Shown here piece by piece: positions 52,659-61,546 of a DNA stretch of 64,000 nt. Where the stretch lies: NCBI GenBank assembly GCA_018266175.1, contig JAFEAY010000003.1, positions 186,001 through 250,000 on the forward strand, written 5' to 3'. Positions within the stretch are counted from its first letter, which is position 1; each line of letters starts with the position of its first letter. This stretch comes from Candidatus Dependentiae bacterium. GTDB taxonomy: Bacteria > Babelota > Babeliae > Babelales > RVW-14. Made by a program: the position numbers and the translations under genes. The notes under the pieces are model-generated. The model did no database searches. It had not been told where the DNA came from and was given only the letters and a program-made list of their open reading frames with translations.

Positions 52659-53386
52659 TAGTTCTCAACAGTAATAAGTGCAAGTTTTTGTTTGACAAGC
52701 TCGGTGTATGCGCCGCCTGAGCGAGCATCATTTTGAGCATATTTCACCAGCATTTGCTGCCAGTAATTTTTTGCTTGAGCAAATTCTTTGTTATTCCAAA
52801 AGTACAAGCCTAGGTTGTACAAAGCAAATTCATGAGCTGTGTGATCGGCATTTTCAGCAAGGCGTTTAAGCTGAAGAAATCCCTCTTGCTGCAAAGCTTG
52901 TGCTGAACAATCCATGCCGACCAAAGCAACTTTAACATTCATAAAATCTTTGAGTGGTTGACTGCGCATTTGTGCTTGAGCTTGCTGGAGCACGGGGAGT
53001 GCTTCATCATGTTTTTTAAGATTAAGTAAAGCTTCTGCTTGATAAACCAAAAAGAACGGCGCAAGCGTTGTGCGCTTAAAGCGATCATGCGCATCTGCAC
53101 ACAGTGATGCTATTTGTGTCCATTTTTCAGTTGCTGAATGAAATTGTGCTTGTTCAGAGGGTTTATCAGTCACCTTTTGAATAGGTGCTTCAAAGACTTG
53201 GAGTGTTTCAATAAGTGTTTTATGCGCTTGCTGGGCAAGAGAAGTTGCATGCCATCGATAGAAAACCATGCCACCGCTGCCGAGTATCAATGCCAAAGCA
53301 CCAGAAATAACAACTTTTTTGTTTTCAAGAGCAAAGTCTACTGCTCGCTCAATCCACTCAACCATGATGTTGTCTGAAAAATCCAT
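52658..53386 (-). CDS. Membrane-anchored TPR-type protein (YfgM-like)
   Basis: A short N-terminal cytoplasmic stretch, one membrane helix (about residues 22-44: KVVISGALALILGSGGMVFY) and a TPR-like helical domain (FALYNLGLYFWNNKEFAQAK; LLNLKKHDEALPVLQQAQAQ). The organisation resembles the YfgM/DUF2133 group of periplasmic TPR proteins linked to envelope assembly. 242 aa. RBS GAGGAGAGG. One-base overlap with gltX. Function inferred only from fold. Confidence 0.78.
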   Translation of the reverse strand: MDFSDNIMVEWIERAVDFALENKKVVISGALALILGSGGMVFYRWHATSLAQQAHKTLIETLQVFEAPIQKVTDKPSEQAQFHSATEKWTQIASLCADAHDRFKRTTLAPFFLVYQAEALLNLKKHDEALPVLQQAQAQMRSQPLKDFMNVKVALVGMDCSAQALQQEGFLQLKRLAENADHTAHEFALYNLGLYFWNNKEFAQAKNYWQQMLVKYAQNDARSGGAYTELVKQKLALITVEN

Positions 53387-53448
53387 CGCTTCCTCTCCTC
53401 ATTATTTATTTTTCATATTTCAAATAACTTTTTTCAACTATAACGAAC

Positions 53449-54462
53449 TCATGACAATTGTACAGTTTCAATAATTTCTCTTTGAATTATTGCGCCTTGA
53501 GTTATGGTCCTCCAGGCGAAGGTTATCGCGTACTGCATAGTCTGAGCATCGGAGCTTCCATGACAAACAATAACGGTACCGTTGACACCAAGTAATAATG
53601 CGCCGCCAACTTGCTTGTAATCAAGTCGAGCATCAATTGATGCTTGCAAAAAACGAGCTGTTTTCTGCATCTGTTGAGCATTCTCTGCTGACATTTTTTC
53701 GGAGTACTTTGTTATGCCTTGGGCAAGCCATGCGCTGAACATATCGGTAGCCGCTTCGCAGGTTTTAAGGAGCACATTACCGGTAAAACCATCACAAACA
53801 ATCACATCCATTTCATGATCAAGAACATGCTTGGGCTCTGCATTACCAATAAAATTGAGTGTTGATTCTTTCAGCAAAAGGTGAGCCTGTTTTACTAAAA
53901 CTGACCCTTTATTGTCTTCGTGGCCGTTTGCCAGAAGGGCAACACGTGGACGCTTGATTCCACTTACAGCAGCAACATGTGCCGCTCCTAGATGAGCAAA
54001 TTGGTATAAATGCTCTGGGCGAACTTCGGTATTTGCCCCCAGATCAAGGGCGAGAACTTTTCCTTTTTTTGTTGGAAGAAAACCAGCAATTGCAGCTCTT
54101 CCAACACCCTCTTGGCGACCAAGAATAAGCGTTGATGCAACCATTAACGCTCCAGAGCTCCCAGCAGATACAACCGCTTGACAGATGCCTTGCTTGACAC
54201 TTGAGACCGCTTTAACAAGCGAGGAACCGGGCTTTGTTTTGACCGCAGATACCGGATCATCATCCATATGAACAACTTGATCAGCATGCGCAATATGCAA
54301 CGGATAACGTTGCCAGCCTGCATCAAGCTTTTCAAGAAGGGATGTGATAAGGTCGTACGGACCAAAAAGCGTAATAGGTATTGATTGTTGTGCGGCAAGC
54401 AATGCACCGTGCACTATAGCTTGGGGTGCATGATCACCGCCCATAACATCCAGCGCAATCAT
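53449..54462 (-). CDS. plsX: Phosphate acyltransferase PlsX
   Basis: Makes acyl-phosphate from acyl-ACP for phospholipid synthesis. Standard N-terminus MIALDVMGGDHAPQAIVHGA, then SAGSSGALMVAS, LDLGANTEVRPEHLYQFAHL, VCDGFTGNVLLKTCEA and GGALLLGVNGTVIVCHGSSD. I start at the ATG 54462; an upstream TTG at 54492 is less likely. Together with rpmF upstream this is the classic rpmF-plsX arrangement. Confidence 0.95.
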   Translation of the reverse strand: MIALDVMGGDHAPQAIVHGALLAAQQSIPITLFGPYDLITSLLEKLDAGWQRYPLHIAHADQVVHMDDDPVSAVKTKPGSSLVKAVSSVKQGICQAVVSAGSSGALMVASTLILGRQEGVGRAAIAGFLPTKKGKVLALDLGANTEVRPEHLYQFAHLGAAHVAAVSGIKRPRVALLANGHEDNKGSVLVKQAHLLLKESTLNFIGNAEPKHVLDHEMDVIVCDGFTGNVLLKTCEAATDMFSAWLAQGITKYSEKMSAENAQQMQKTARFLQASIDARLDYKQVGGALLLGVNGTVIVCHGSSDAQTMQYAITFAWRTITQGAIIQREIIETVQLS

Positions 54463-54567
54463 AGCTTCTTTCGAGCCTAAACTTTTGAGCAAAAATGCGA
54501 CTACTTTTTAGTTAGCCGCATTAATTAACGCATTTTCACATAAGCAAGTGGCCGTACAAGCAGCTAT

Positions 54568-54846
54568 TTACTCTTGGGAGCCTTGCGCATCGGCATCATT
54601 TGTTGGTGCTGCAGAACGAGCTCTTGACTCTTTTGCTTCACGTGCTTTGCCACGCGAATACATACGGTCGGTCTTGGTTCTTAAAACTTTGACACCTTTG
54701 TAGTATCCACAGCCTTGGCATGCTGCATGAGTAGAGAGCGGACCTTGACAGGTTTGACACTGAGCTACAGACTTTGGCTTAAGGCCTTTGTTTGCAGAGC
54801 GTTGATCGCGTCTTCTTTTCGACGTTTTGCGTTTGGGTACTGGCAT
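54568..54846 (-). CDS. rpmF: 50S ribosomal protein L32
   Basis: MPVPKRKTSKRRRDQRSANK is the canonical L32 start. Two CxxC pairs (CQTC and CQGC) form a zinc ribbon. The C-terminus is extended by an acidic/Ala-rich tail to 92 aa, longer than the usual 55-65. AAAGGAG lies before the ATG. Confidence 0.95.
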   Translation of the reverse strand: MPVPKRKTSKRRRDQRSANKGLKPKSVAQCQTCQGPLSTHAACQGCGYYKGVKVLRTKTDRMYSRGKAREAKESRARSAAPTNDADAQGSQE

Positions 54847-55088
54847 GTTAAAACTCCTTTAAGATTTGGCAATTGTGCAATCACAACCATTAAATGTCTA
54901 TGTAATTCGATGTAACCCATCGCACATAGCCTAAATTTTTAGCACTTTTTTGTCAAAGTAGATGTACGTACCTTGTAAAATCATCTATTTTTGGCAGAAT
55001 GATACCTAAAACTCTGGAAAAATGTAACCCCTTTGCCAGAAAAATTAAAAAGAATCGTTAAAAACTCTCAAAATTGCAGGAGCATTGA
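54847..55088. other. Intergenic region between rpmF and tsf
   Basis: Divergent promoter region, AT-rich; rpsB, usually directly before tsf, is absent here. Confidence 0.6.
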
Positions 55089-55973
55089 ATGACTACTATC
55101 AGTATGGACCTTGTTAAAAAGTTACGAGACAAGACGCAAGTTGGCATGATGGATTGCAAAAAAGCACTTGAACAAGCTGAAGGTGACTTTGAAAAAGCGG
55201 TAGAATTCTTACGTAAAAAAGGTGCTGCAGTTGCCGCAAAGCGTGCCGAAAATGAAACACTTCAAGGTCGCGTTGAAGCGCACATTGCTCCAGATTTTCG
55301 TTCAGGATCGTTGACCATGGTCGCCTGCGAAACTGATTTTTCTGCAAATACCGATGCAATGAAAACATTTGCTCAAACAGTTTCACTGGTCAGTACAGAA
55401 AATGACGAAACTGATATTCAAAAATTGTTGGATATGAGTGCAGCAAACCAAAATTTAACTTTGGGCGAATCACTCAATGAGCTGATTTCAAAAATTTGCG
55501 AAAGCATCAAAATTGATAAAGTTGCTCAATTTAAAGTTGAAAAGCATGGCGTTGTCAATGCATACATTCACCCAGGCTCTACCATTGGCGTTTTGATTGA
55601 GCTTGCAGCAGACAACGATGTTTCAGCAAAGCTTGAGGACTTACAAGCGCTTTCTAAAGACATTTGCATGCAAGTTGCAGTTACCAATCCAATCTGCATT
55701 GATCCAACACAACTACCAGCTGAAATCGTTGCCAAAGAGCGCGCTCTTGCAACAGAGCAGCTCAAAGAAAGCGGCAAACCAGAAGCAATGATCGAGAAAA
55801 TCGTTGACGGTAAAATGCAAAAGTTTTACAGCGAAAACTGCTTGATTCATCAAGCTTTTATTAAGAGCGATAAAATTTCTATCAAACAACACATGGATGC
55901 TGTTGGCAGCAAAATTGGCAGCCCATTGCGTATTGTTCGCTTTGCGCGTTTTGCAGTTGGTCGTTCTGCATAA
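55089..55973 (+). CDS. tsf: Translation elongation factor Ts
   Basis: Nucleotide-exchange factor for EF-Tu. The hallmark VKKLRDKTQVGMMDCKKALE and FEKAVEFLRKKGAAVAAKRA, then the ACETDFSANT block. 294 aa, full length. AGGAG 6 bp before the ATG. First of tsf-pyrH-frr; pyrH starts 3 bp after its stop. Confidence 0.97.
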   Translation: MTTISMDLVKKLRDKTQVGMMDCKKALEQAEGDFEKAVEFLRKKGAAVAAKRAENETLQGRVEAHIAPDFRSGSLTMVACETDFSANTDAMKTFAQTVSLVSTENDETDIQKLLDMSAANQNLTLGESLNELISKICESIKIDKVAQFKVEKHGVVNAYIHPGSTIGVLIELAADNDVSAKLEDLQALSKDICMQVAVTNPICIDPTQLPAEIVAKERALATEQLKESGKPEAMIEKIVDGKMQKFYSENCLIHQAFIKSDKISIKQHMDAVGSKIGSPLRIVRFARFAVGRSA

Positions 55974-55975
55974 TT

Positions 55976-56728
55976 GTGAAAGTTGGAATGAAGAAAAAAA
56001 TTCTGATCAAAATTAGCGGTGAACTGTTTCGGGTGCATAATCAACGATGCACCGACATGGAATTAACGCCTTCAGGGTTTGATTATCAACTTGTGCATGC
56101 GCTTGCTGAACAGGTTAAAGAGCTATCAAAAACGTACCATGTTGGTTTTGTTATTGGTGGTGGAAATTTTTTCCGTGGTGGTCACGAAGGCAAGCATTTA
56201 AAATTGCGGCAGTCGGTTGCCGATGATGTTGGCATGCTTGCAACAGTCATGAACGGAATCATTTTACAAGAATGCTTACGCAACGAAGATGTTTCAAGTA
56301 CACTGTTAAGCTCTGTAGCAATTCCAAGAATGGTTGAAGAGCTTTCACAGGCAAAAATTGACCAGGCTTTAGAGCATGATCGCTCTATTATTTTTGCAGG
56401 CGGTACCGGTAACCCATTTTTTACAACAGACACGAATGCGATTGTTCGTGCACTTCAAATGGGAGCAACGCAGGTTTGGAAAGCAACTAAAGTTGATGCA
56501 GTTTATGACGATGACCCGGTAAAAAATCCTGCAAGCAAGCCTATCAAATCCATTTCGTTTGATGATGCCCTGCGGCAAAATTTACGAATTATGGACATGA
56601 CAGCGCTCACACTTGCACAAGAAAACCAACTTACGATTAGAGTTTTTAACCTTTTTGCACCGGAAGCACTGCTTAACGTTGCAAAAAATGATGAATTTGG
56701 AAGTACCATTTTCCCAACGATACGATAA
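55976..56728 (+). CDS. pyrH: UMP kinase
   Basis: Phosphorylates UMP to UDP. Amino-acid-kinase-fold signatures: KILIKISGELF, FVIGGGNFFRGG, ADDVGMLATVMNGI, FAGGTGNPFFTTDTNAI and KATKVDAVYDDDPVKNP. 250 aa from the GTG at 55976; the ATG at 55988 (MKKKILIKISG) is an equally plausible start. Essential nucleotide-metabolism enzyme. Confidence 0.96.
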   Translation: MKVGMKKKILIKISGELFRVHNQRCTDMELTPSGFDYQLVHALAEQVKELSKTYHVGFVIGGGNFFRGGHEGKHLKLRQSVADDVGMLATVMNGIILQECLRNEDVSSTLLSSVAIPRMVEELSQAKIDQALEHDRSIIFAGGTGNPFFTTDTNAIVRALQMGATQVWKATKVDAVYDDDPVKNPASKPIKSISFDDALRQNLRIMDMTALTLAQENQLTIRVFNLFAPEALLNVAKNDEFGSTIFPTIR

Positions 56729-56742
56729 ATAAGGATTAGATC

Positions 56743-57327
56743 ATGGATGAAATAGCTTTTCAAGAAGGCGATTCTAAAAGTTTTGAGAAACTTTTAGCAA
56801 GCGAAATGGACAAAGCGGTCAAACATTTTGAAAAAGAGTTGGCCACCATTCGCACAGGACGAGCAAGCACGGCACTTATCGAAAACCTCAGAGTTGAATG
56901 CTATGGCCAATTTATGCCACTGCGTGAACTTGCAACACTTGCAGCACCAGAAGGCAGACTTTTGACAATCCAACCATGGGATAAGTCAGCTATTAGCAGC
57001 ATTGAGGCGGCTATTCACAACTCAGATCTTGGGCTTACACCGGCAAATGATGGAAGCATTATTCGCCTTCAATTGCCCCAAATGAGTGCTTCTCGCCGAG
57101 AAGAACTCGTTAAGTTACTGGGTAAAAAGACCGAAGAAGCTCGCGTTGCTGTTCGCAATGTCCGAAAAGACTTTCATAACGAACTTCGTGAAGCTGAGAA
57201 AAAACGTCTTATTTCAGAAGACTTCGCAAAGCGCTTATCTGTTGTAATGCAGAAGGTAACTGACCAATTTATTGAAAAAGTTGATCAGACCAGCGATAAA
57301 AAAGCTACTGAAGTTAATCAAATTTAG
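56743..57327 (+). CDS. frr: Ribosome recycling factor
   Basis: Splits post-termination ribosomes with EF-G. Clear RRF sequence: ELATIRTGRASTALIENLRV, PEGRLLTIQPWDKSAIS, SDLGLTPANDGSIIRLQLP and ARVAVRNVRKDFHNEL. 194 aa, slightly longer at both ends than usual. AAGGA before the ATG; a strong terminator follows. Confidence 0.97.
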   Translation: MDEIAFQEGDSKSFEKLLASEMDKAVKHFEKELATIRTGRASTALIENLRVECYGQFMPLRELATLAAPEGRLLTIQPWDKSAISSIEAAIHNSDLGLTPANDGSIIRLQLPQMSASRREELVKLLGKKTEEARVAVRNVRKDFHNELREAEKKRLISEDFAKRLSVVMQKVTDQFIEKVDQTSDKKATEVNQI

Positions 57328-57348
57328 CTCTTTTTAGATCTTTTTTGA

Positions 57349-57378
57349 GCCCCCAGAAACTCATCTGGGGGCTTTTTT
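57349..57378 (+). terminator. Terminator of tsf-pyrH-frr
   Basis: GCCCCCAGA pairs with TCTGGGGGC, followed by TTTTTT. Confidence 0.93.
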
Positions 57379-57507
57379 CTTACAGCCAACATTTCAGTTT
57401 GAAAAAATAACTCAGACCTATTTGACAAATAATAAATTTATGCAATACTGAAATCAGATAGTTAGTCGTACGTAGTACGTAGATGAACCCTAAATGGAGG
57501 ATCTCTT

Positions 57508-57717
57508 ATGAAGAAAATGTTTACACTTGCGTTCATTCTTGCACTCGCTGCAGTTTGTCCTGTTGTTGCTGACGTTACCGACGTTCAAACAACAGAATCA
57601 GACCTTGAAGCATTGATGGCTGAGCTTAACGCTCCAGCTCAAGAAGAAACAATAGTTACTCCTGAAATAGAAGTACCTGTTGCTGACGTTACAACTGACG
57701 TTCAAGAAGAAAAATAA
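57508..57717 (+). CDS. Small exported acidic protein (69 aa)
   Basis: A signal peptide (about 1-21, LAFILALAAVCPVVAD) is followed by an acidic, Val/Thr-rich mature part of about 48 residues in which VADVTDVQ and VADVTTDVQ are near-repeats. No known domain. GGAGG lies 9 bp before the ATG, and two hairpins follow, so it is a separate transcript. Confidence 0.7.
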   Translation: MKKMFTLAFILALAAVCPVVADVTDVQTTESDLEALMAELNAPAQEETIVTPEIEVPVADVTTDVQEEK

Positions 57718-57729
57718 ATCGCACGTTAT

Positions 57730-57750
57730 GGGGTGATGTTATGTCACCCC
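57730..57750 (+). terminator. Hairpin after the 69-aa gene
   Basis: GGGGTGA and TCACCCC arms around TGTTATG; no clear T run. Confidence 0.5.
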
Positions 57751-57766
57751 ACTGCGATCTGTGCGT

Positions 57767-57803
57767 AATCCCGCTTGTAGTTTCTACATGTGGGATTTTT
57801 TTA
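57767..57803 (+). terminator. Rho-independent terminator after the 69-aa gene
   Basis: AATCCCGCTTGTAG and CTACATGTGGGATT arms, with one mismatch, followed by TTTTTTATT. Confidence 0.85.
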
Positions 57804-57887
57804 TTGTCATTTTTTTATTGTCATTTACAATAAACGCTCAATTATTTAAAAAAAATTCAATACGAATTCTTACAAAGAAAACTCACT

Positions 57888-59084
57888 ATGCTTTCAAAAT
57901 CGCTTTTTCTACTTCTTTTAACAGGCTTTATTTCATATGCTCAACCATGCTTTGGAATGAATCCAATATCAGAACCAACAACGCCATTACTTGAATCACC
58001 CTCAACGCCAATTATTGGTGACGATGATGATCAAGATGATCAAAACTCTGGACTCGTTCGTGCAGGCTCAACGGTGTTCCTTGATGAAGAGCTTGAAGAA
58101 GTTATCACGCCGAATCAACATATCACCGTCGTTTACGGGATGCATGAGGCACAAGGAGACTGCCGTCCAACCATGGAAGACGCGCATTTTCCTTACCACG
58201 CACACAGACCTTTAATAGCCGATAACACGCTTTTTTTTGGTGTTTATGATGGTCATGGAGGTAAACATGCAGCAGAATATGCATCGTGGAATCTGCACAG
58301 TAACATTGTAGAAAATCGATTGTTCAAAAGTGGAAATATAGAACAAGCAATTACTTCTGGATATAAAAATACCGATACTCGATATCAAATCTTTTTCTCA
58401 CAAAATACTGATGGCACGACTGCTGTTACCGCTTTGATTTACCAGGCAACCCTCTGGATTGCAAATGCGGGAGATGCAGAAGCTGTCGGCTGTTTTAACG
58501 GGAAAACTGCAACCTGCTTAACACAACGTCATTCACCAGATTCCCCTGAAGAACTTGCACGAATTATCAATGAAGTTGATGGCGCAGTAAAAATTTATGA
58601 AGCGGATACCATCAGAACAATCACAGAATATGGAACAATCAAGCAAAAACAGTCTGAAGACCTTATTAAGCAACAAACTAATAATTTTTTGGAAACATAT
58701 ACCCTTGATGGGCACGAAGAAATTATTTCAAAATTCAATCAATTAGCTCGAATAATAATTAGAGGCGGAACGCTTGCTATCAGCCGAGGAATTGGCGATC
58801 GACCATTCAAACCATTTTGCGTTGCAGAACCATTTATACAAAGTCATCATATTGATCAACCAGGTTTTTTGATTTTAGGATGCGATGGATTGTGGGATGT
58901 TATGAGTTATCAGGCGGCTGTCAATTTTGTTCTTCATCAACTAACACGTAAAGGGCTTACTCTTGAAACCGTTACGCATGAAGCCACGCGTGCAATTGCT
59001 CAAGAGTTGGTAGAAAAAGCGATTTCAATATGGGACCATGATAACGTTACAGCAACAATTATTTTTTTTGCCCCAAATCAATAA
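57888..59084 (+). CDS. Exported PP2C-family protein phosphatase (paralog 2 of 4)
   Basis: A signal peptide (about 1-23, LFLLLLTGFISYAQPCFG), an acidic/Pro linker (about 25-75), then a full PP2C domain: GDCRPTMEDAHF, FFGVYDGHGGKHAAEY, DGTTAVTALIY, NAGDAEAV, ISRGIGDRPFKPF, LILGCDGLWDVMSYQAAVNF and WDHDNVTATIIFF. All the metal-binding Asp residues appear present. RBS weak. First of three consecutive PP2C-family genes with short gaps (102 and 77 bp), probably one unit. Confidence 0.9.
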   Translation: MLSKSLFLLLLTGFISYAQPCFGMNPISEPTTPLLESPSTPIIGDDDDQDDQNSGLVRAGSTVFLDEELEEVITPNQHITVVYGMHEAQGDCRPTMEDAHFPYHAHRPLIADNTLFFGVYDGHGGKHAAEYASWNLHSNIVENRLFKSGNIEQAITSGYKNTDTRYQIFFSQNTDGTTAVTALIYQATLWIANAGDAEAVGCFNGKTATCLTQRHSPDSPEELARIINEVDGAVKIYEADTIRTITEYGTIKQKQSEDLIKQQTNNFLETYTLDGHEEIISKFNQLARIIIRGGTLAISRGIGDRPFKPFCVAEPFIQSHHIDQPGFLILGCDGLWDVMSYQAAVNFVLHQLTRKGLTLETVTHEATRAIAQELVEKAISIWDHDNVTATIIFFAPNQ

Positions 59085-59186
59085 TCATAAATTCTTTGCA
59101 TGATGAGCCTCCTTTGTTATGCTGTTGCACAAACTGATAACAGATTTTTCGCGTTCAATCAAAACTAAAAACAAACGAGGTTCACC

Positions 59187-60164
59187 ATGAAGCGCCTTCT
59201 CTATTTTCTGACATTTTTCTTGTGCACCTTTTTGCAAATAACACCATTAATTTTAACGCACAGCTCATGGACTGAACAAGGGAACAGAAGAGCTCAAGAA
59301 GATCGTTACTTTCCAACAGATCAAGAATCACCTCTTATTCAAATTAATGGAGCATATGATGCTCATTTTTTTGGTGTTTATGATGGACACGGAGGTGATG
59401 GCGCTGCACAGTGGGCTCATGCAACACTCCATAAGCATTTGAGCAAAGAGTTTTGTAAGCTCTTGAAAAAAAAAGAGCAATTAGACGATGCCGATGTACA
59501 ACAAGCACTCAGTTTGAGCTTCATAACCACAAGCGCAAATTATGCTTGTTGCTATGATGGAACCACTGCAACCGTCGCTCTTTTTATGGATTCAAAACTC
59601 TATTGTGCCAATGTTGGCGACACCCAAGCGGTGCTGAGCAGACAAGGTATTGCTCGTACTCTTACCACAAAACATACGGTCAATAACTATTATGCTGCAC
59701 TCCAAAAAAACCATCGCGTGCAACTTTATGAAGATTTCGCCACCGCTTACCCTCAGTACACCAGGTTCCCTTTTACCATAGAAAATTTGAACCTCCAGCA
59801 CACACAAAGAAGCTGGTCTTTGATGATGCAGGTTCATGAACAGATGTTTTTGCTTAACCTATGCAGAACACTGGGTGACAAAGTTTTTTCTGACCACATT
59901 ACCGCTCAACCGGACATTTCGACAATTCAAATAGCGCCTCATGATGAATTTATTATTATCGCCAGTGACGGATTATGGGATGTTATTGGACTTCAACCAG
60001 CTGTAGACTTTATCAATGCTCAACTCTCTACACGAGGGATTGCGGCTGATCAAGTGGACGCTTGTATTGCTCAAGAGATTGCACGTGATTTAATCAGAGC
60101 AGCACATGGGGCAAGCGCTCATGACAATGCTACTGCAACCATTATCTTTTTTAACCATCAATAA
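59187..60164 (+). CDS. Exported PP2C-family protein phosphatase (paralog 3 of 4)
   Basis: A signal peptide (about 1-22, FFLCTFLQITPLILTHS) leads directly into the PP2C domain: QGNRRAQEDRYF, FFGVYDGHGGDGAAQW, DGTTATVALFM, ANVGDTQAVL, CRTLGDKVFSDH, IIASDGLWDVIGLQPAVDF and AHDNATATIIFF. Closest in plan to paralog 1 (1891), sharing SWxxQGxRxxQxDRY and the IIASDGLWD segment. Catalytic residues complete. Confidence 0.9.
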   Translation: MKRLLYFLTFFLCTFLQITPLILTHSSWTEQGNRRAQEDRYFPTDQESPLIQINGAYDAHFFGVYDGHGGDGAAQWAHATLHKHLSKEFCKLLKKKEQLDDADVQQALSLSFITTSANYACCYDGTTATVALFMDSKLYCANVGDTQAVLSRQGIARTLTTKHTVNNYYAALQKNHRVQLYEDFATAYPQYTRFPFTIENLNLQHTQRSWSLMMQVHEQMFLLNLCRTLGDKVFSDHITAQPDISTIQIAPHDEFIIIASDGLWDVIGLQPAVDFINAQLSTRGIAADQVDACIAQEIARDLIRAAHGASAHDNATATIIFFNHQ

Positions 60165-60241
60165 AATTGACTTCACGCTTATCTTCTGCTCAACTCGTAC
60201 CATGATAAAAACTTCAATGCGTCCATTGGGAGGAGAAAGTC

Positions 60242-61468
60242 ATGATGAACAGAGAAAGAAAAGCGTGCTTAGTAAAAAAAGTATTTTTGTTGACAATACT
60301 CTTAGTAGCTTACCAGATACCGGCTTATGGCTTGTACTCTTCATGGGAATACGCTACTTCGTTGTTTACAAGAAGTAATCCTGAACTGAGTAGTAATAAT
60401 AACAACAATAATCAAGATATTAAGCTGACTCCTCATGGAAAAATTCATCAATCAAAAAAATTTCTCCTAGCATGTACAGCAACACACGCAAAATCAAATG
60501 GGAACAACAATGTCCACTTTAAAACGCCACTTATCGAAGAACCGATCGATGGCCTCAATTATTGGATTTTTGGTCTTTTTGATGGAATTGGAGGAGACAA
60601 TGTTTCAGAATATCTTAAGAAAAATATTTTATCGAACATACGACTTCAGGTTCAACAAGATCCATTACTGAGCAATGCTATCCAACGTGCTCTTGATGAT
60701 GTTCACTCAAAATTTTTGGCTGAAAATGAACTATCTGGATCATCCGTGCTCTTAGCAATTATTGATAAAAATAAAAAAATTACCATCGCTCATGCGGGGA
60801 ATTCCCTTGCAGTATTAAAAACATTTGATAAATATGAGCTTCTTACGCAACCGCACACTTTGGCAAATGAAGAAGAATATAATCGGATTACGGCTCCTTT
60901 TTTTAATGAAAAAAATTCTATACCAAAACCATATTTAAGATCATACACCGCTCAGGCTAAAGCCGTTATTTATGAAGCGAACGCCTTTATGCGATCAACC
61001 TCAAACGATTATTATCTTTACGCCTGCAACATGATTGAAAATAAATTTCTCCCGAATACATCATATACATCCAAAACAACACGTGGTATTGGCCAAATTC
61101 ATTTCCTCCCCTATTTTATTTCCAGGATTGATATTCAGGAAGTAAATCCAAATCCAAGACATCGCTTTCTTATTCTTGGAACAGCAGGCTTTTGGGATGT
61201 TATAAGCCCTCAAGCTGCGGTTGATATTGTTGAAGAGTGTATCGAACAAGAGATGAATAATGGCAAAGATACTTACGAAAAACACCTTAATCCTCACTCC
61301 ATAGCTCAAACACTTGTTGACCGCGCATGGGGTATGATCGATTATAAACCACCTCAAAGCTTTGATAGAGCACAAGATCAAGACCTGAACTTTACTCACG
61401 ATAACGACATCGCGGTCACCATTATTTTGTTTTCGGCTAACATCTACCGCTATCTTATTTTTAGCTAA
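60242..61468 (+). CDS. Exported PP2C-like pseudophosphatase (paralog 4 of 4)
   Basis: Same fold as its neighbours, recognised by WIFGLFDGIGGDNVSEYL, IAHAGNSLAVLKTF, LILGTAGFWDVISPQAAVDI and THDNDIAVTIILF, but key positions differ: the DGHGG His is Ile (residues 114-118), the N-terminal ED motif is absent (LLACTATHAKS), VGDS reads AGNS, and the SDGLWD Asp is lost (TAGFWD). Metal binding is therefore probably defective. A signal peptide is present (about 10-30). GGAGG upstream of the ATG. Regulatory or decoy role is inference. Confidence 0.8.
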   Translation: MMNRERKACLVKKVFLLTILLVAYQIPAYGLYSSWEYATSLFTRSNPELSSNNNNNNQDIKLTPHGKIHQSKKFLLACTATHAKSNGNNNVHFKTPLIEEPIDGLNYWIFGLFDGIGGDNVSEYLKKNILSNIRLQVQQDPLLSNAIQRALDDVHSKFLAENELSGSSVLLAIIDKNKKITIAHAGNSLAVLKTFDKYELLTQPHTLANEEEYNRITAPFFNEKNSIPKPYLRSYTAQAKAVIYEANAFMRSTSNDYYLYACNMIENKFLPNTSYTSKTTRGIGQIHFLPYFISRIDIQEVNPNPRHRFLILGTAGFWDVISPQAAVDIVEECIEQEMNNGKDTYEKHLNPHSIAQTLVDRAWGMIDYKPPQSFDRAQDQDLNFTHDNDIAVTIILFSANIYRYLIFS

Positions 61469-61493
61469 CATTTATCGAATTTAAAATTCGACA

Positions 61494-61523
61494 TAAAAAA
61501 AGGCGTAGACTTTCATCTACGCC
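61494..61523 (-). terminator. Terminator of the CaCA exchanger gene
   Basis: GGCGTAGA and TCTACGCC arms; on the minus strand a T run follows. It also sits just after the pseudophosphatase gene. Confidence 0.8.
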
Positions 61524-61546
61524 CATAATTTTTATATTTTTATAGT

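Noticed and set aside
60242-61468. Calling the fourth PP2C-family gene a pseudogene
   Set aside because: The frame is intact over 408 codons with a signal peptide and RBS; only catalytic residues are lost, so it is annotated as a pseudophosphatase CDS.
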